Shown here: positions 47,337 to 60,000 of the stretch, in pieces
How positions within the stretch are numbered: position 1 is the first letter of the stretch
Layout: each line of letters begins with the position of its first letter
Source: Aphrocallistes beatrix
Lineage: Eukaryota > Porifera > Hexactinellida > Sceptrulophora > Aphrocallistidae
Direction: 5' to 3'
Assembly: GCA_963281255.1 (NCBI GenBank)
Contig: OY725491.1
Span: 5,878,857 to 5,942,856, forward strand
DNA length: 64,000 bases
Made by a program: the position numbers and the translations under genes
The notes under the pieces: model-generated
Seen by the model: only the letters and a program-made list of their open reading frames with translations
Told to the model about the DNA's origin: nothing
The model's database searches: none

Positions 47337-50300
47337 AACTGCTACAACTTTAATTTGATTATATTATACCGTTCAGTTCCTTGCAATTAGCACTCTAGTG
47401 AACCCAAATAACTTCAGTTATTAAGTAAACTAGACTTAACATAAATCCTTTGCAAACTGTGGAATTTGAAAAATAATAGTCCATAAGAAAGAATTTTGTA
47501 CAAAGTAGGTTCATGTTTATCCATTCTGACAGATTGTGTTGTTAAGTTATCTATATGCTAACAAAGTAAGAGAGGTCTTCTCGCCAAATTATTATTGAAT
47601 TGACTAGAGAATTCCGAGAAACTAAATGTTTGAAATAATAATGATTCCTAATGAACATTGCTCCGATTATGGAACAAATCTACATGTAACGCAACCTAAT
47701 TTGACTAAAATTTTACTCATAGAGAGAAAAACTTTGCAGTAGTTTTCAGTTCATAATACCTTGACAGATTAATAAGCTGTTTGTACTACGTTAGAAGTAT
47801 TATTCATGGACAGTTAAATTGTGTAATTAATAGCCCAGCCATCTGTATATACGATATACATGTTTCACATAACTATTACATATAATCCTGGCCCATATAT
47901 TCTCTGATGGGAGGTATTACATTAGGGTAAGTCCCATTACTGTACAACACAGCTGCACTAAATAACACACTCGGACAGCTTTATGCAACATAATTAATCA
48001 TCATCATGTAGTATCTGACGCAAATACATGTCTACATTAAACACATCAATAAATTCACTAAGTGCTAGGATGTAATATAGCTGGAGTCATAACATCACAG
48101 CGGGTAGCTGGATATTCTGGAACGATGAAGACAAATAATCTTGTGTTGATTGCCTAACAACCATCCTGGTTTTTACAGTTAATATCAGAAATACTCATCA
48201 TGACCCGATTGATGAAAAAGTGAATCGATAGGAATAGCTATCACGCACAGACTGGTCAACCTTGTATCAACAATTAAATGCAATCAAATCAGCAAACTGT
48301 GAACCTATTGCTTATACAGATTTATGTATCCTGGTATGCACCGTTTTGATAGAAGGTAGGGAATTTTTGTACGTAACAGAGTATTATAATTAGAAGCTTT
48401 TGAAATGCATCAAATGAACTCGGTAAGTTGAAGCGAATTTAATAATCCATCTGTATATTACTAGATGCTGGTACTTTTCTGACTTCTGAATAAATTGCGA
48501 TTGAGCAAAGCTAGTACAAGAGGTCGTAGAAGTATCAAACAGTAAGTATTTCTAATTACATGTGCGAACAGGAAAAATATTCATGTTTGCATTAATGAGG
48601 CATGTGTTTAATAATAATTTGAATAACCAAAAGTCTGTAGAGATCAGTAGCAATATCATATCACTTCGCGCAGGTGTTTCGTGATAAAAGAATAATTAAA
48701 ACAATAGGCATGCCCATTTAATGTTAATCCTGGATAACGAGTATTTAGACTAACCTATTGAATAGAGTGAAAACATCACAAAGTACAGAAGACTCCACCT
48801 ACGTGTACGCGTACCAATCTAACTCAAAGCAGTTCAGTTATCATGGAGGATGTCCACAAACAACATTATACTGTAAAACAGATCAAGTGATCTCGTTATG
48901 CAATATAATATATTTAAGACACACACTCGTATCTCTCTGGGCATCAACATGATGTTGAGGAGGGATGTAGATCCACGGAACAGAGAAAGGTTTGTGATGT
49001 GTGTGTGCAGATGTGGGGGAAAGGCAACTTGATAGAGGAGAAAGTAATTTACTTTTCAAAGCATTTCAGAATATTGCATAATGTTGGATACAAATACCTA
49101 AACGGAGAATTGGAACTAGTTTACACATAGACCGTATCTCATGCATAAATAATGAGTGGAAACAACTGGATTCAAGGGATTATCTAGGAGTGCGAGACAT
49201 TCCTTTAGGTCTATGAAAATTTAGGGGTTTGAGATTAGGAGCGTATGGCTGGAGGGCTGTATAATACCCTGACTGGATCCTTTGTAAGACCAACTGGAAA
49301 TCCCCTCACATTTCATTTATTAGGCGAGGTAGTTTCACGTTCACTAGGTCATTAATATTTTGATATCACAAAAAACTCCTAACGTAATTTTTATTGACAC
49401 GGGTCATTATGCAAAAATCAAGACTGTATATTCCTAACATTTTAGATTACCAAAGATCAGATTCTGTGAGTAATAACAAATACATCTTTGTCTGATTCAG
49501 AATGAATTCACTGTTCCTTGAAAAACAAACTGCACGAATATATGAACTTCGTTACCTCTCCGAGCCAAATGAATAGACTGGTTTCCTCGTCCAACTAAAT
49601 CCATTCAGAGTTAGGAACTGAACTAATGTTCACATAAATATTCACTAATGCGAAAAGATGGAAGCAGTTACCATAAGGATATAGAAATCGAACATATGCG
49701 TGCATAATTTAGGACAGTTTCACGAATCTACAACCTCCATTAATTATATAAAATCATACGGATCTGAGAAGTACGTAACACACAGCACATGGTACACATT
49801 TGAACCTAGCACAAGTAGTGCTAAATTCTTATTGAAAAAATGAATATTAATTAAATTAATTAAAGTACTGTCCTATATTAATATTATATTACATGGCACT
49901 TGAAGTATTAGCATACTAAATACAATTTGATGCAAATACTAGCCCACCAGGTGTATGGCCGTTCCTACATTACAACAGCCTACTGGTTATTATAATAAGG
50001 CTGGAAACTAAGTCATAATAGAATTCGATCTCCTGAGTTCGACTGGTACGTAGGTATCTTCAGGATAGATCCCATTTCTGCTCATATATGTGTGAGATGT
50101 AGTATTGAATTCCAATATTTAAAAACCAAGAAGCATGGCTCAATGGATTTTAACTTACATTCGTCATGTGCTTGTCTATGGAAATGAAAAACCAAGGTAA
50201 CTAGCATGAAAAGGTTATAATTCATGCGATACGCATTGGAAGATAGCGAATACGGGTAGTGGTACACCATGTGATAGTATATTACTGTACATAATATTCA

Positions 50301-50410
50301 AATGGAAACTGGAGAGATATGGTCAGAAATGGAGATTGTTTTCAATCTCTAATTAATGAAAATGATGGACTAATTATCCAGTGAGTGAAGCCATTTACAT
50401 CGTACGGAAA

Positions 50411-50487
50411 AGGTGTGAAAATTAGCTTAGATATTCAAAATTGTAGAACCCATAATATTTGACACCTATATGCTAATTTTCACATTC
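50411..50487 (-). repeat. ~80-bp interspersed repeat, inverted copy
   Basis: Related to 5179-5256. It also has its own 13-bp inverted repeat (TGTGAAAATTAGC near 50414; GCTAATTTTCACA near 50472), so it may be a tiny hairpin element. Confidence 0.55.
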
Positions 50488-50593
50488 AACACTTGTCAGT
50501 TCAGTTTCTCAGTTAATTGAGGAGGAACATAAAACCATTGCGTCTTAATAAATATATTAAGGATCTTTCTCAAATCGAAAAAGCATTTTAAAA

Positions 50594-50750
50594 TACAGGT
50601 GACTATGCTTAATCGGGACACTTTGGTCACGGATATTTCGTCTCGATTAAGCGGAGTTCCCAATTAACCGATGAAATTTAGTATTAGCTTCTATGTAAGG
50701 GAACCATTCCGTTCCTAGAGACTTGTCCCGATTAACCGGATTTGACTGTA
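50594..50750. mobile_element. Short pogo-like element (157 bp)
   Basis: Ends TACAGGTGACTATGCTTAAT and (reversed) TACAGTCAAATCCGGTTAAT. It shares its interior with 44072-44190 and 53593-53787. No coding capacity. Confidence 0.75.
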
Positions 50751-51071
50751 CTCAAAAATTGTCAAAATATACGATTCAAACACAACACAAATTCACCAAA
50801 TTATATGCAATTTGTTACCCACATCCTATCATCCCAAAAATAAAAACAAGATAAAGAAAACGCATTACAAAAGCCATCCAAAAAATGGAGTTTGAAATAT
50901 AAACATTACAACTCTTGTATTAGCATACACTATTCTGTGTTATAACTTACTCCATGTTAAATAAGCATCCATTAAAGTTAAAAATATTTCTACATTGAGT
51001 ACCTAATATATACGTATGTTACAGTCAAACTTGTGTAAAAAGAGCCAAATTGTTATGAAAATAAACACTGC

Positions 51072-54000
51072 TCAATCAGGAAGTCGAGAGGGCCTCCTTG
51101 GAACTGGGGGCGGTTCTTTCTGCGGTATAGGAGGGGGCGTTTTATTGGTGGGAAGAGGGACGTGTTCTGATTGGGTGTCGCTTCGAGGGGGGATGGGAGG
51201 AATGGGGGGCGAGGTTGGGGTTGTAGTCTGGTTGTCGGTTGGGGTCTGGTTGTCGGTTGGGGTGTGGTTGTCTCTTGGTGTGTGGTTTCTAGAGTAAACA
51301 AGACTGGTTTTTCTCGCGGGAAATTTGTGAGGTGGCACTTCAGGAACATCAGTGGTATCTGGTGAAATCTAGAAAAAATAGATGAGAGTAAAAATATTTC
51401 TAAAAATGAAAATATCAGTCTGTACCAATTATAATGGAGGATTTCAGACCATTGAACAGTTCAAAAGTCCGAGTCTGAAACAGTGGATAATCAGTCAAAG
51501 TTTAGCAAAGATGAAATTAAGATTAAGAAAAAAAATATTTATAATTTAAAATTAATATAGATACTTGTAAATGATTTGATTAATGTAAATAAAGTCAATG
51601 ATGCAAAAAAGTACCCCAAAAAGATTCATGAAAAATGTTAATTTAGAGGAATTCCAAATATCTTCTAATTTTAATTTTTTATTATTTGCTACTATATTAC
51701 ATACTTCAAGATGTCGGGTCTCTACCACTGTGAAAGATCTCGAAGATCGAGGGTTAACAGGAGGCGAATAGGACTTTTTCAGAGGTTTGGTAATCGCATC
51801 TATTCTCTGAAGAGTCTCATTACTCGTAGAAATGGACTTAGTGATCCCTCTTTTCGTTTTATTCTGGTTCTTCTGGGGAACAGGGGGCGGGGGGGCGTTT
51901 CTCCTTGCTTGGGGCTGAGGATCGTGTGAGCGGTGGAACGGAGCTGGATTTATTGGAGAAACGGAAGAATCGTGGTTAGTATTGGAAAGTAGATGCGAAT
52001 CGTGATGGAGAGCATTTCTAATCATAAAAATTATAAAACACATGTGCTAGATTTGTGTTCAACAATCGTTACATATAATGAAAGGGTAAAGTCAGGCGAT
52101 ATGTGAAAAAATGGTGCACTTTTGAAAAAGTAACATATTTGGCTCTTGTCGATACTGAACGATTTTAGCTATGGGGGCACACTCGAATTTCTGAAAGGAT
52201 TTTTGATTCAAAATTTTGGATCCACTCGAAAGTGCACAACTCCTTGATTTTTGCACTATATTGCTCTACTAGTAGTTTTTAGCCCAATCATGTCGAAATC
52301 TCGTAAAAAACACACGTAACTTTTACTCTTTAAATCTTGGAAATAATTGGAACTACAACTCGGTTAAAATAGTAATATTGAAACAACAAAACTTGTACCT
52401 TTCTTCGATCATCGAGTCAAAATCATTTGAACTGGTGTTGCTCAAGTTCGTATCATCACTTTGCAAGCTTGTTTTTGAATGTCTGTCCCGTGGTACATGT
52501 ATTCGCGAATCGGAATTATTCATATGAGGTGCAGGTTTTCGAAGAATTTCCTGAGTAAAATCTCGATCTATTGCCTCATAATCATCCTCTTGGATGGTGT
52601 ACCCAGGTGCAAGTTCAGAGAGGTCAGAGTAGGCGGGAGGGGTAGGTTGGATTATTGGGATGGGTGGAAGGGGCAGGCTCGCAATACCGGAAGGCAGCTA
52701 ATAGGATGAATTAATTCTGTCAAATTCTATTAGGGGATTATAAGCTACAAATATTTCAAAAGTCGGCAGTTTGTAAATTAAAAAATATCACAAACATAGG
52801 AAGGTCTATACTTTCGTATTATAGATTTATCAATTCTGGGTGAGCACCTAGGAAACCAGGGTGGGTACGTCCCCCTTAAAAGACACGAGTTGTGCCATCT
52901 TATAATTATGCTTATAATCTAAATCCAAATTGAATACCTTTTCAATTATGAGATAAAATTTATAATTTTGTAGCCATCTAAAATAGTAGAAAGAGAATGT
53001 TAGAATTTACCTGGTTAGGAGGGTGTTTGGGAGGAATATCAGGAATATTTGGATTAATGACAGAGGGAATTATAGGTCTGGTCTTCCCTTTTCTTATACG
53101 ACCTAAAATATTAAGATATAATACACTGTCAAATATAACTATTTTTTACTTTTTAGGGTTTGTAAAATTAGTACAAGCGAGAAAAGTGGAAAGTTTTCAA
53201 GTAGTATAAAATATTAGCTCATACCAAGGGAAGGGAAAGCTTTATTACTCTTCTTCGGACTCTTCTTATTGTGAGATGGAGAGGCTGGAGGGGACGAAGT
53301 GCCAAGCTCAGGAGAATGTCTCCCATTACTCGCATCGAATTCGAACGTACGAATATCGGACAAGAAAAGACTTTGCGTGAAAGCTGCAGGATCATCTGAA
53401 GTAGGTGGCAATGGATGTGTACCTAAAAATAGATACACTTATATTAAACTATGAAATAGATTCATAGTGTATGTGATGAGTTGAGATTTTTTGCCTTTGA
53501 TTAAAATTTGCTGTAAATGCATACAAAATACTTGGCTTGCTTAAATTCTACAGTTTGTCTATCAATTCTGTTCAATTCTGTACAGACAAATATACAGTTG
53601 ACTCCACTTAATAGGGTCACTGTTCATTAATTGGGTCAACCGCTTAATCGGGCCACTTTTGGCAGGACCGGAATAACTCTCACATATAGGAGCTAATACC
53701 AAATATTTTCGGTTAATAGAGTTCTCCGCTTAATCGGGGCAAAATGTCCTCTGACCGATGAAACCCTATTGAGCGGAGTCGACTGTATCTAACAAATATG
53801 CCTCCAAAAGTCAGTTATTTTTTATATTCTCCAAGATAATTGTTATAGAAAAGTATCTTTCATTTAAATTATTTTTTCCATCAGGTAGAAAATGGGACTA
53901 AATATTTATAATCTCCTCGGCCACTACATAATTGTACGGTATGAGATCGTCGTTATTAAAGCATAGATGGATAGTACAAATGTTACCAATAGTCTTGTCC

Positions 54001-57000
54001 ATATCACTAAAGAAAGTTGGAGTGGGTTCTCGCTTCCCAAACACATCCTGCTCCAATTTCTGAAAACATGTCTCCATTTTCTCATGAAAAGGTCGCAAAT
54101 TCTCTGCAACTCTTTGGCTGTGCACTGATAATCCTTCCCTTAACACTTCGATCTGATCTACTATCAGCAGATTTAGCTGTTGAACGAAATCTGTATGTTC
54201 TGGATGCTGAATCAAATAGTTGTCATTCAGGAATGCCTGTTTGTTAGATTAGAATTGATATAAATTGATTTCATAGATAAATAATTTTAAAATCATAAAG
54301 ATTTTTAAAATCGTATAAAATCGACAAAATGTGATTCAGTAACTTCATGGAGATAATGTAACATATGAATTTCCAATAAATGCAAAAAATAAAATAAAAC
54401 TTTATCGGTCAAAACAGCAAATGTTGGAAAAAAACGATGTGGATATAATTTATTAATTAATAACTAAAAAAATAAGTTGAAAGATTTAATGTAAAGCACT
54501 ACTATCACCTTTTGGTAATTACTGATTCCACCCATGACAGCTGCATCAATGACTCCGTTTAGCGCCATACTGAGAGGATTTATATTCAAGTTTTCATCTT
54601 CTTTATATTTGCTGATGAGACTAAATATTTCTTTATTCTTCCCTTCGACAGTATCGATAGCATTCTCAAGAGGGCTTATACTGATCTACAAAAAAGATAA
54701 TTTTAAAATGAGAAAAAAATGGCTAACAGGTTAATGAAAAAATTTCACACCTTTTCAGAATCTATAACTTCTGACCATTTCAAAATCCCCGGAAACTCCT
54801 CTTTTGTTGTGAAGGTGGTCCTTTCAATCCACATTGTAGCGAATTCATTGCTCTTATCTTTATTGCCAACATGATAAGCTTTGTTGTAGATAAAATTCCG
54901 TACCGAATTTCCCTTGTAATATTCTAGAACTTTCTCTGGCACCTGCTTCCCCTTGAACTGATAGAACTCTTGTGGGATAGGCTCGACTGCGAAGATTTGG
55001 AGGTACATTCCTTCTGAATTGAGTGTTGCCTCGTCAGGTGGATTCGTGGTGGACATAAGCTAGAGACAAGATAATTGAAAAGGTCCCTGATTCGAAATTT
55101 TCTCACCGCGAATACCACCTAATACCTCCATACAGCGAATAATCATGCAATAATTGTATGGGGAAATCAACCATTTAAAAAGTAAGATCAAGTGGAAAAG
55201 TAGCTGTAGAATCACCTGAGCTTTTGGAAATTCTTCCTGCAATTTGCTCATGAAATCGTTCAGCTTCTCATATTCATTGCCTTGATAAACGAATGATTTG
55301 TTCTACAAACATTCAAATGCATTGTTAATATCTAAGACTGCCGGCTTTTGAACGCATTACAAGCCATGAATAATGGTGTTACAAACAACCATTGATTCAT
55401 GAAGAGAGACGTTTAGGTGGAATAAATCCATAGATCGACACGGACAGCCAATGGAATCTTTAGAAAGATGTTTCATTAATTAAACTAATGTAGAACAAAT
55501 TTTAAATAAATTAGTCTATCTTCTAAGACTTAGTTAGTAGCAGTTAATTCATGCTGAAATAATAGAGTTTGAATAAATTCATCACTTCTAAAAAATGTCG
55601 GAAACAAATACCCAATGTCGCGTAATCTAAATGGAATGAGAATGCATAGAAAACAATACAGCTTGTCTGTCGGTGATGTGAAGAACATTACAGGTCTGGA
55701 AAATAAGCAGAGAATTACGTGTACATTAGTGTGAATGGTATTGCACCGAAACAAATTGTTCCAAATACAAAAACAATATAAAATGACAATTACGCAAAGG
55801 TACACTGAACTTCTTTTCAACGAAGAGACCAGTCGTGTCAAGCGACTTATCAATGTTTAGAACAATTGCTTCTTGAAACGCTCACTCACAAACATTTTTA
55901 CAAGAATTTCTAAAATTTCCGGTTCATTCGACAATTGTTTTCAATTAAACGAAACCTCATTTAGCTACATGATTACTTGGGACAATGCTCTCTAATGGCC
56001 AACTGTGTGCTGAGTAAGAGATGATGAAAACCCTATAGACTGTCTTGGACTAAGTCCTACATGACGTGAAAGGTTCATTAACCTCATTAAATAGAAATGA
56101 TTGTAAAACATAGTTAATGGCAGTTGGAAATATTCAATGGCATCTTGGTTAATTATTCGGCCTCGTTTGAGTGAGAATCTAACGAAATGCTTGTATAATT
56201 AAACTCACAAAGTTAACGGTTAACCAATTAGCTCGATTAACTCAGCTGTAGAGGTGTCAAAAGAACATGAATTTCGTGACGTAGATTTTTAACTGGATGA
56301 CTGACAAAGTGTAGCGATCAATTTTTTCCTGCCAAATTATTGGGAAATTCTAAGAAAATAAGCTTAATTTACAACTAAAATGTTGAAAATATTCGACTTA
56401 AAAGTAGCCAGCAGTCTTTTAAGCATCTAAATCAGAGTTCACATGCCAAATGCCCATAATCCTCGAATGGTAGCTAGAACAATTGTTCAAGATTTCGAAA
56501 ACGGAATATCCAGGAATTTCCCATAAATTACTAAGAAATGACAAGTTAGGTTACTTTTTGAGTGTAATGGCTATTGAGGAAATAACCCAGATAAATCTCT
56601 AACTCGGCGTGAAAACTCCAATGAGTTGTTAAGATAGGGCTACGCGAACTGCTAGTTTATGACCTGTAATTGAAAACATATCGGAGTTGTCAGGTAAGTG
56701 ACGGTGATAGAAGGATCAAAAAAGAGATCGCACGGGTATTCTTAGCAAGAGGATTAGAATTAGTAGAAATTAGTATGAATGCTATTCCAAAGAGTTCTAT
56801 AGTAGAAAAGCATAGCGAAATTTCATGTTGGTGCGAATAACATCTGTTACAAAGTGCATGCTAGTAAGGTGAAGTAAATAAAATCCATTGAAAATTGATG
56901 GGTAAATATGAGCTGCGATGATATAATAACAAATCTGGAGTGGACACGTTTCAATCGATAAATTGCAAGAGAAGCACGATCGCATTTAAACTCTTAGAAA

Positions 57001-60000
57001 TGTGAATAACTCAATGAACTAAGATAAAACTGAGAGGATATGGGAACATGAAAACATGGAACCTATAATAATACGAAAACAAATTACGAGACATAATAAG
57101 TCATGTTGAAGTAATACGTAGTATACTACAAGAGCGTAAAAGAGCACATTTGGAATGGAATGACATATAAATGTTAGGTATGTATGTATGTCAGCCAATT
57201 TTTGTGTTCTGAGTTGAATTGGAGCCATTTAAGAGGTTAAATACTCAATCGATGAAAATAGCAAATAATACAAAACAACAACATTTAAACTCAGCTTACC
57301 CGAAGGAATAAAGGAAAACCTCGACCGAAAAACCCAGCTTTAAAGTAAGCTCTTGGGAATCTCAGCTCTTGGATGATCTTAACATAGAAACTGGCTTGTG
57401 TTTGCTAAAAAGTGCAAAATAAATTGGAATCTATTTGTACTACTACAAAATTGCAGGCCTGTAACATACAAGGATTTCACTCAATTTGAAATATTCGAAT
57501 GTCTCTTCTTCATATTGCTTCCCAAGTTCTTTGCATAATGCAATTCCCTTCTCCCAAGCCTAGAAAAAATAATTACGGAAAAACAAATTTGGTTAAAGCT
57601 TATTAAGGTAAAACGCACACTAACCTTTCCTTTGTCAAAATACTCAATCGATCGTTTTAAAATAAATTCCTTCCTATCTCGCTCCCTCTCGGATTCGTAG
57701 ACACTCTCCATAGGAGGAAGGCTTTCATCCGTCCACTAAATACAAAATATTAAATGAATCTAACAACCACTGTATTAGAAGAACGAAATAAACAAAGGAA
57801 CAGTCAGTTACAATGTTTGGTTGGAAATATGTTTTGTTAACGTCTCACTGAAACAACACTAATATGATGGGAAAGAAATCATAATGTAACTCGAATTACG
57901 TCAAAGTTCAAATTTCGGGAATTATTTCAATTAACAATCAATTCAGAAATTATTCAAAATTACATCATTACTCGTAATATAATTCGGGGTTATTAAGAAA
58001 TCTATTAAGCTATTGTTAGTATCGAAAAACTAGGAAGGATTCTCTCGCATTGTAAATCTCGTAATAGAATAAGGCATCATAACAACTCGTGTGAATTTCC
58101 ACTTAATAGAATTGTGTTCTCCAGATTCTCCAACATCTGTTTAGGGAACAGTTCAACACAGTTAATTTCAAGTTAGATACATGTTTTCACGAATATTTAA
58201 ACCCTGTAGCCTTTATTTACATTCCTCAGAGAGATTCGTTACATAGTACACTAAATAAAGAGTAGTTAGTTGACTGTAGCTAAATGGAAAATCGAAATTC
58301 CAGTCAGGAGATAAAATTTTGATTATAAATTGACATAAAACTATGTTTATTTAATCATAAAAGACTTTATTTTAATAAAAAATAACTACAAAATCAACAT
58401 AATACAAAATCAAATAATACTCACTAGCTGGGATTCTGAAAACTATTTCGAATCACGATGAAACTATGTGTTCAAGTTTTGTACTAATCAGCAGTATTAG
58501 ATATAACTCATTAAAATTAATGAGGAATCGAGTATCTTCATTGACATCCAGATGTAGAATTATAATTTGTAAATGCGGTGTTGCATATCATCCAAACGTT
58601 GGAGCATGCCAGGAGATAGCAACTCACACTGCACTCCGTCCTAGTTTAGTAAGGCTGTGCCAACTTATTCAAACCCAGCCTAATTCTCTACTATTCATTG
58701 CCACCATTAATTTGTGATTATTGAAATGAAGCAACAGTAAGGAAAATGCTCTGGTCTGGAATCCAATAATGCAATCGAGTCAGTGTATTTATTATCTGTC
58801 TGCTTAATGCAGATTTGAGTGATGCAATAGCTCCTCTCATTAAAATTAATGGATTAGAAATATGTTTCTACAAAATGCACTTAAGAGACAATTAAGATCA
58901 ATTTTGACTTGCTGGTTAGGATAAGGCGGATTAAATAACTCTATCAAAACCCAATTATAGATGCTAATATGCAGGAGAGGAATTTTAAGTAGGTGCTAAA
59001 ATATGGATCTTAAGATTCTAAACAGTATCACTAACTACACTCGACTGAAGAAATTCACTGAAATCACTAATATATGTTTCAATATTTTTAGAAGTTAAGA
59101 AATAATACTATTAACCTCTATAAAATGGTGTTCTAATAAGAGTATATATCATATGCCACACCACATTTCACTCTATAAATGTGCTAAAATATTAATACTA
59201 GTGTCATGAGGTTGAGGATGATGTAAAATGTAAATGGTAGAAATTTTAGTAGATAGCAACCGATGATAAAATGGTGTGGCTACATAAATTATGACAAGTT
59301 TACTACGTCTTAGTAGTACATAATAGTGAATAATTTACACCTTTGTAAGAATTAGCGTAACATGCAGATAGTGATTGAGTGGCAAAATTGGAATGTGAAT
59401 TTGATTTAATGGAGTAATTAATGAATTAAATTGAATAGAAGACCAATAGGTTTCTAATTATTAGTGAAGATTAACTAGAGAATCTGGCAAAATATAGATT
59501 TGATAGATTAGCTGCTATACTACTAATATTACATGAAAGAACTGCAATGCAATTCGGCATTTTGTTAGTATATTTTGTATTCTGCGCACAAATACTTTTC
59601 GTCTGTGCACAGGAAAATGTTGGTAACCAGTTCGTTCGGTTAAGGCAAGAGGTTGAATCGGATCTTGAAATCGAAGTTCTTGGAGGAAAGGTAAGTACGT
59701 CTGTAGATATCCTGATCTTAGTCCAAAGTCAACAGGGCGAATATCACAGCAAACGGTCAGAATTATTTAAGGCAGATTTAAAATCCCAAGTAAATGAAGA
59801 AATAGGTTTCAACATTGGATTAGTACGGCTACATGAAACTGAAATTCCAGGCAGTTGGGCTTTATTTCCGATTTTCAAGCGAATTTCAAATGTGAAATGG
59901 ATCATAGTTTGTGAAGATTCTACCCGACTTAATCTGAATAACATCGCCGCTTTTCTAACAGAAAAAGACCACAATGTTCCGCAATACTTCGGACGATGTC

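Larger units (their letters stand above)
47337..51071. other. Intergenic, VPS18 start to DOCK 3' end
   Basis: 3.7 kb, AT-rich. It contains the repeat at 50411-50487 and the pogo-like element at 50594-50750; no supported gene. Confidence 0.4.

Noticed and set aside
46925..47358. Alternative frames over VPS18 exon 1
   Set aside because: Out of frame with the VPS18 propeller sequence and without domain matches.
51016..51365. Gly/Val-rich plus-strand ORFs
   Set aside because: Antisense shadows of the Pro-rich last exon of the DOCK gene.
58466..58717. 83-codon plus ORF with several cysteines in the DOCK intron
   Set aside because: Cysteine spacing fits no zinc-finger pattern and there is no supporting exon context.
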